A DNA stretch of 7,180 nt from an uncultured Bacteroidota bacterium (lineage in GTDB: Bacteria > Bacteroidota > Bacteroidia > Chitinophagales > Chitinophagaceae), in contig CAIRSV010000227.1 of NCBI GenBank assembly GCA_903881265.1, positions 1 to 7,180 of the forward strand, in the 5' to 3' direction. Positions 5,644-7,180 of this stretch are shown here, piece by piece (positions within the stretch are counted from its first letter, which is position 1; each line of letters starts with the position of its first letter). Made by a program: the position numbers and the translations under genes. The notes beneath the pieces are model-generated. The model was not told where the DNA came from. It was given only the letters and a program-made list of their open reading frames with translations, and searched no databases.

Positions 5644-7180
5644 ATGTCAAAATCCTTGATAATTGGCTTGGCAACCTATTGCTTGTTGCTGCATGCATGC
5701 ATAATAAACAAGATTGTTTCCCCGAAAAGTAGAAAGGACACTCAGTCGTCTGCGAAGGAAGTGATTGCATTGGATGCGGTGACGATTACGCCTAAGCGCC
5801 ATGAAGAATTTAGAGGTGTGCCGGTTAAACAGATTGATATTATTCATACTGATCTTGATGTGAGTTTTAATTGGGGTAAGCATGAATGCATTGGTAAAGC
5901 GAGTCTCTTATTGAAACCATATTTCTATGAAACAGATAGTATCAATCTCGATGCTAAAAATATGACCTTCGGTGAAATTACTATCACTGATATGAATGGC
6001 GAACCTATTCATTATCTTACCTCGTACGATAAGAAAAAACTTCATTTGAAGTTGGAAAAGAAATTGTCTGCCTACGATTCGGTTCAACTTGTGATTCGAT
6101 ATACGGCAAGGCCAGATGAGTCTGATGGGAAGAATAATGGTGCGATACGCGATGACAAAGGTCTTTATTTTATTAATACCGATAACAGCGAACCGTTCAA
6201 GCCTATTCAGATATGGACGCAAGGCGAACCCGAATCAAATTCTTGTTGGTTCCCCACAATTGATCAGCCGAATGAGAAATTTACCATCAAATTAGCCATC
6301 ACGGTGAATAAGGATTTTACTACACTTTCAAACGGCATCCTGACTTCTTCGACCACGAACGGTATCCTGAAAACAGATGTATGGGAAAGCGCCAAACCAA
6401 TGTCTGCTTATCTTGTGATGATGGCTATTGGTAATTTTAAGGTGTCGAAAGATTTTCTAACGAAAGCAGTGAAGGATTCGTTTGTTATTTTTACGTATGA
6501 TACGATCCGTATTGCCACGAATGATACATTGAATCCGATGCGCGATTCGATTGTTGCAACGCAACGAATGAATTATACAAACACAACGAAGGATTTGTTG
6601 AATGGGGTAGAGATTAGTTATGTTCTTGAGCCTGACTTTGCGCCCTATGCAATGAATATTTTTAAGCATACACCTGAAATGGTTCATTTCTTTTCATCGC
6701 GATTTGGTGTTCCTTATCCTTGGGAAAAATACGCGCAGGTGGTGGTTCATGATTTTGTTGCTGGTGCAATGGAAAATACAACGGCCACCTTGCATAACGA
6801 ATCAGTTCAGAAAAATAATCGTGAACTGCTTGATGCCAATAATGATGAAATTATTTCGCACGAATTGGTGCATCAATGGTTTGGTGACCTTGTGACCTGC
6901 AAATCTTGGAGTCATCTGACATTGAATGAAGGTTTCGCGAGCTATGGCGAGCAGCTTTGGCTTGAGTATAAATATGGCAAGGATGCTGGTTTGAAAAAAT
7001 CATATCAGATGCTTGATCGTTATCTCAATTATGCGAAAGAATCAAATGATGATCCGATCATTCAATTTAATTATAAGAATGCAGATGCGATGTTCAATTC
7101 GATTACCTATCAAAAAGGAGCCTTGGTATTGAATTTGCTGAGGTCTGTATTAGGCGATCAAGCTTTTTTTCAAGCCTTGA
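5644..7180 (+). CDS. M1-family zinc aminopeptidase, probable lipoprotein (3'-truncated by the window)
   Basis: The frame is open from the ATG at 5644 to the window end: 512 full codons plus one base, no stop. An N-terminal hydrophobic stretch (about 5-18) ends in a lipobox-like LHAC with C19, suggesting a signal peptidase II lipoprotein; no acidic or Ser-rich surface-export signal follows the Cys, so the side of the outer membrane it faces is open. A saddle-like N-terminal domain (about 65-260, with WFPTIDQPNEKFT at 202-214) precedes the thermolysin-like catalytic domain. That domain has the exopeptidase motif GAMEN (374-378), HELVH (406-410) with zinc ligands H406 and H410 and catalytic E407, the third ligand E429 in NEGF, and the probable transition-state Tyr Y489 in YQKGA. 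All are intact, so it should remove N-terminal amino acids from peptides in the envelope. M1 enzymes run to about 600-900 residues; the C-terminal part is outside the window. No in-frame start precedes 5644 except a TTG inside the promoter box. Confidence 0.96.
   Translation, partial: MSKSLIIGLATYCLLLHACIINKIVSPKSRKDTQSSAKEVIALDAVTITPKRHEEFRGVPVKQIDIIHTDLDVSFNWGKHECIGKASLLLKPYFYETDSINLDAKNMTFGEITITDMNGEPIHYLTSYDKKKLHLKLEKKLSAYDSVQLVIRYTARPDESDGKNNGAIRDDKGLYFINTDNSEPFKPIQIWTQGEPESNSCWFPTIDQPNEKFTIKLAITVNKDFTTLSNGILTSSTTNGILKTDVWESAKPMSAYLVMMAIGNFKVSKDFLTKAVKDSFVIFTYDTIRIATNDTLNPMRDSIVATQRMNYTNTTKDLLNGVEISYVLEPDFAPYAMNIFKHTPEMVHFFSSRFGVPYPWEKYAQVVVHDFVAGAMENTTATLHNESVQKNNRELLDANNDEIISHELVHQWFGDLVTCKSWSHLTLNEGFASYGEQLWLEYKYGKDAGLKKSYQMLDRYLNYAKESNDDPIIQFNYKNADAMFNSITYQKGALVLNLLRSVLGDQAFFQAL

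Noticed and set aside
5690..5701. Perfect 12-base palindrome TGCATGCATGCA
   Set aside because: It falls on the lipobox codons of the M1 signal peptide, has no loop suited to a terminator, and is most simply coding sequence.
5647..6687. Three minus-strand ORFs (5647-5883, 5908-6222, 6457-6687) opposite the M1 peptidase
   Set aside because: The + strand frame is one continuous M1 aminopeptidase with all active-site motifs; the minus ORFs have shadow-like composition.
6704..6895. 63-residue + strand ORF inside the M1 gene
   Set aside because: Alternative frame across the GAMEN and HELVH coding region; not a gene.

Overview
The window looks like ordinary chromosomal DNA from a member of the Bacteroidota. 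The main reasons are several promoter-like boxes matching the phylum's TAnnTTTG -7 element just upstream of genes, AT-rich leaders with almost no Shine-Dalgarno sequences, a moderately AT-rich composition, and gene families common in that phylum. A more exact placement (for example near Chitinophagales or Sphingobacteriales) cannot be read from the sequence.

Layout, left to right. Positions 1-1404 (+) hold the C-terminal half of UvrA, the damage sensor of nucleotide excision repair; its 5' half lies outside the window. Positions 1537-3237 (+) encode a multi-pass membrane protein with a C-terminal TPR region that resembles the TMTC/PMT-like GT-C glycosyltransferases; it has its own promoter-like sequence at 1458-1488. 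Convergent to it, 3286-4221 (-) encodes a stand-alone RlmK-type 23S rRNA methyltransferase with a GTG start. Divergent from that, 4321-5097 (+) encodes MazG, a house-cleaning NTP pyrophosphohydrolase. Convergent to mazG, 5159-5572 (-) encodes a small EVE-domain (PUA-like, THYN1-type) protein. Divergent from that, 5644-7180 (+) is the first 512 codons of an exported M1-family zinc aminopeptidase, probably a lipoprotein, cut off by the window end. A very small possible membrane-peptide ORF (5110-5196) follows mazG with a good Shine-Dalgarno spacing, but it is weakly supported.

The genes do not form an operon: from uvrA's successor onward the strand alternates gene by gene, so most are probably transcribed separately. 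Four of the six (uvrA, rlmK, mazG, EVE) deal with damaged or modified nucleic acids and nucleotides. The other two act at the envelope: a membrane glycosyltransferase-like protein, and an exported peptidase that carries several Bacteroidota-type O-glycosylation motifs. No mobile element, CRISPR array, tRNA, rRNA or prophage gene was recognised, and no complete undescribed system was found. The most worthwhile leads are the TMTC-like TPR protein, the compact EVE/M1 divergent promoter region with its inverted repeat, and the M1 motif cluster.
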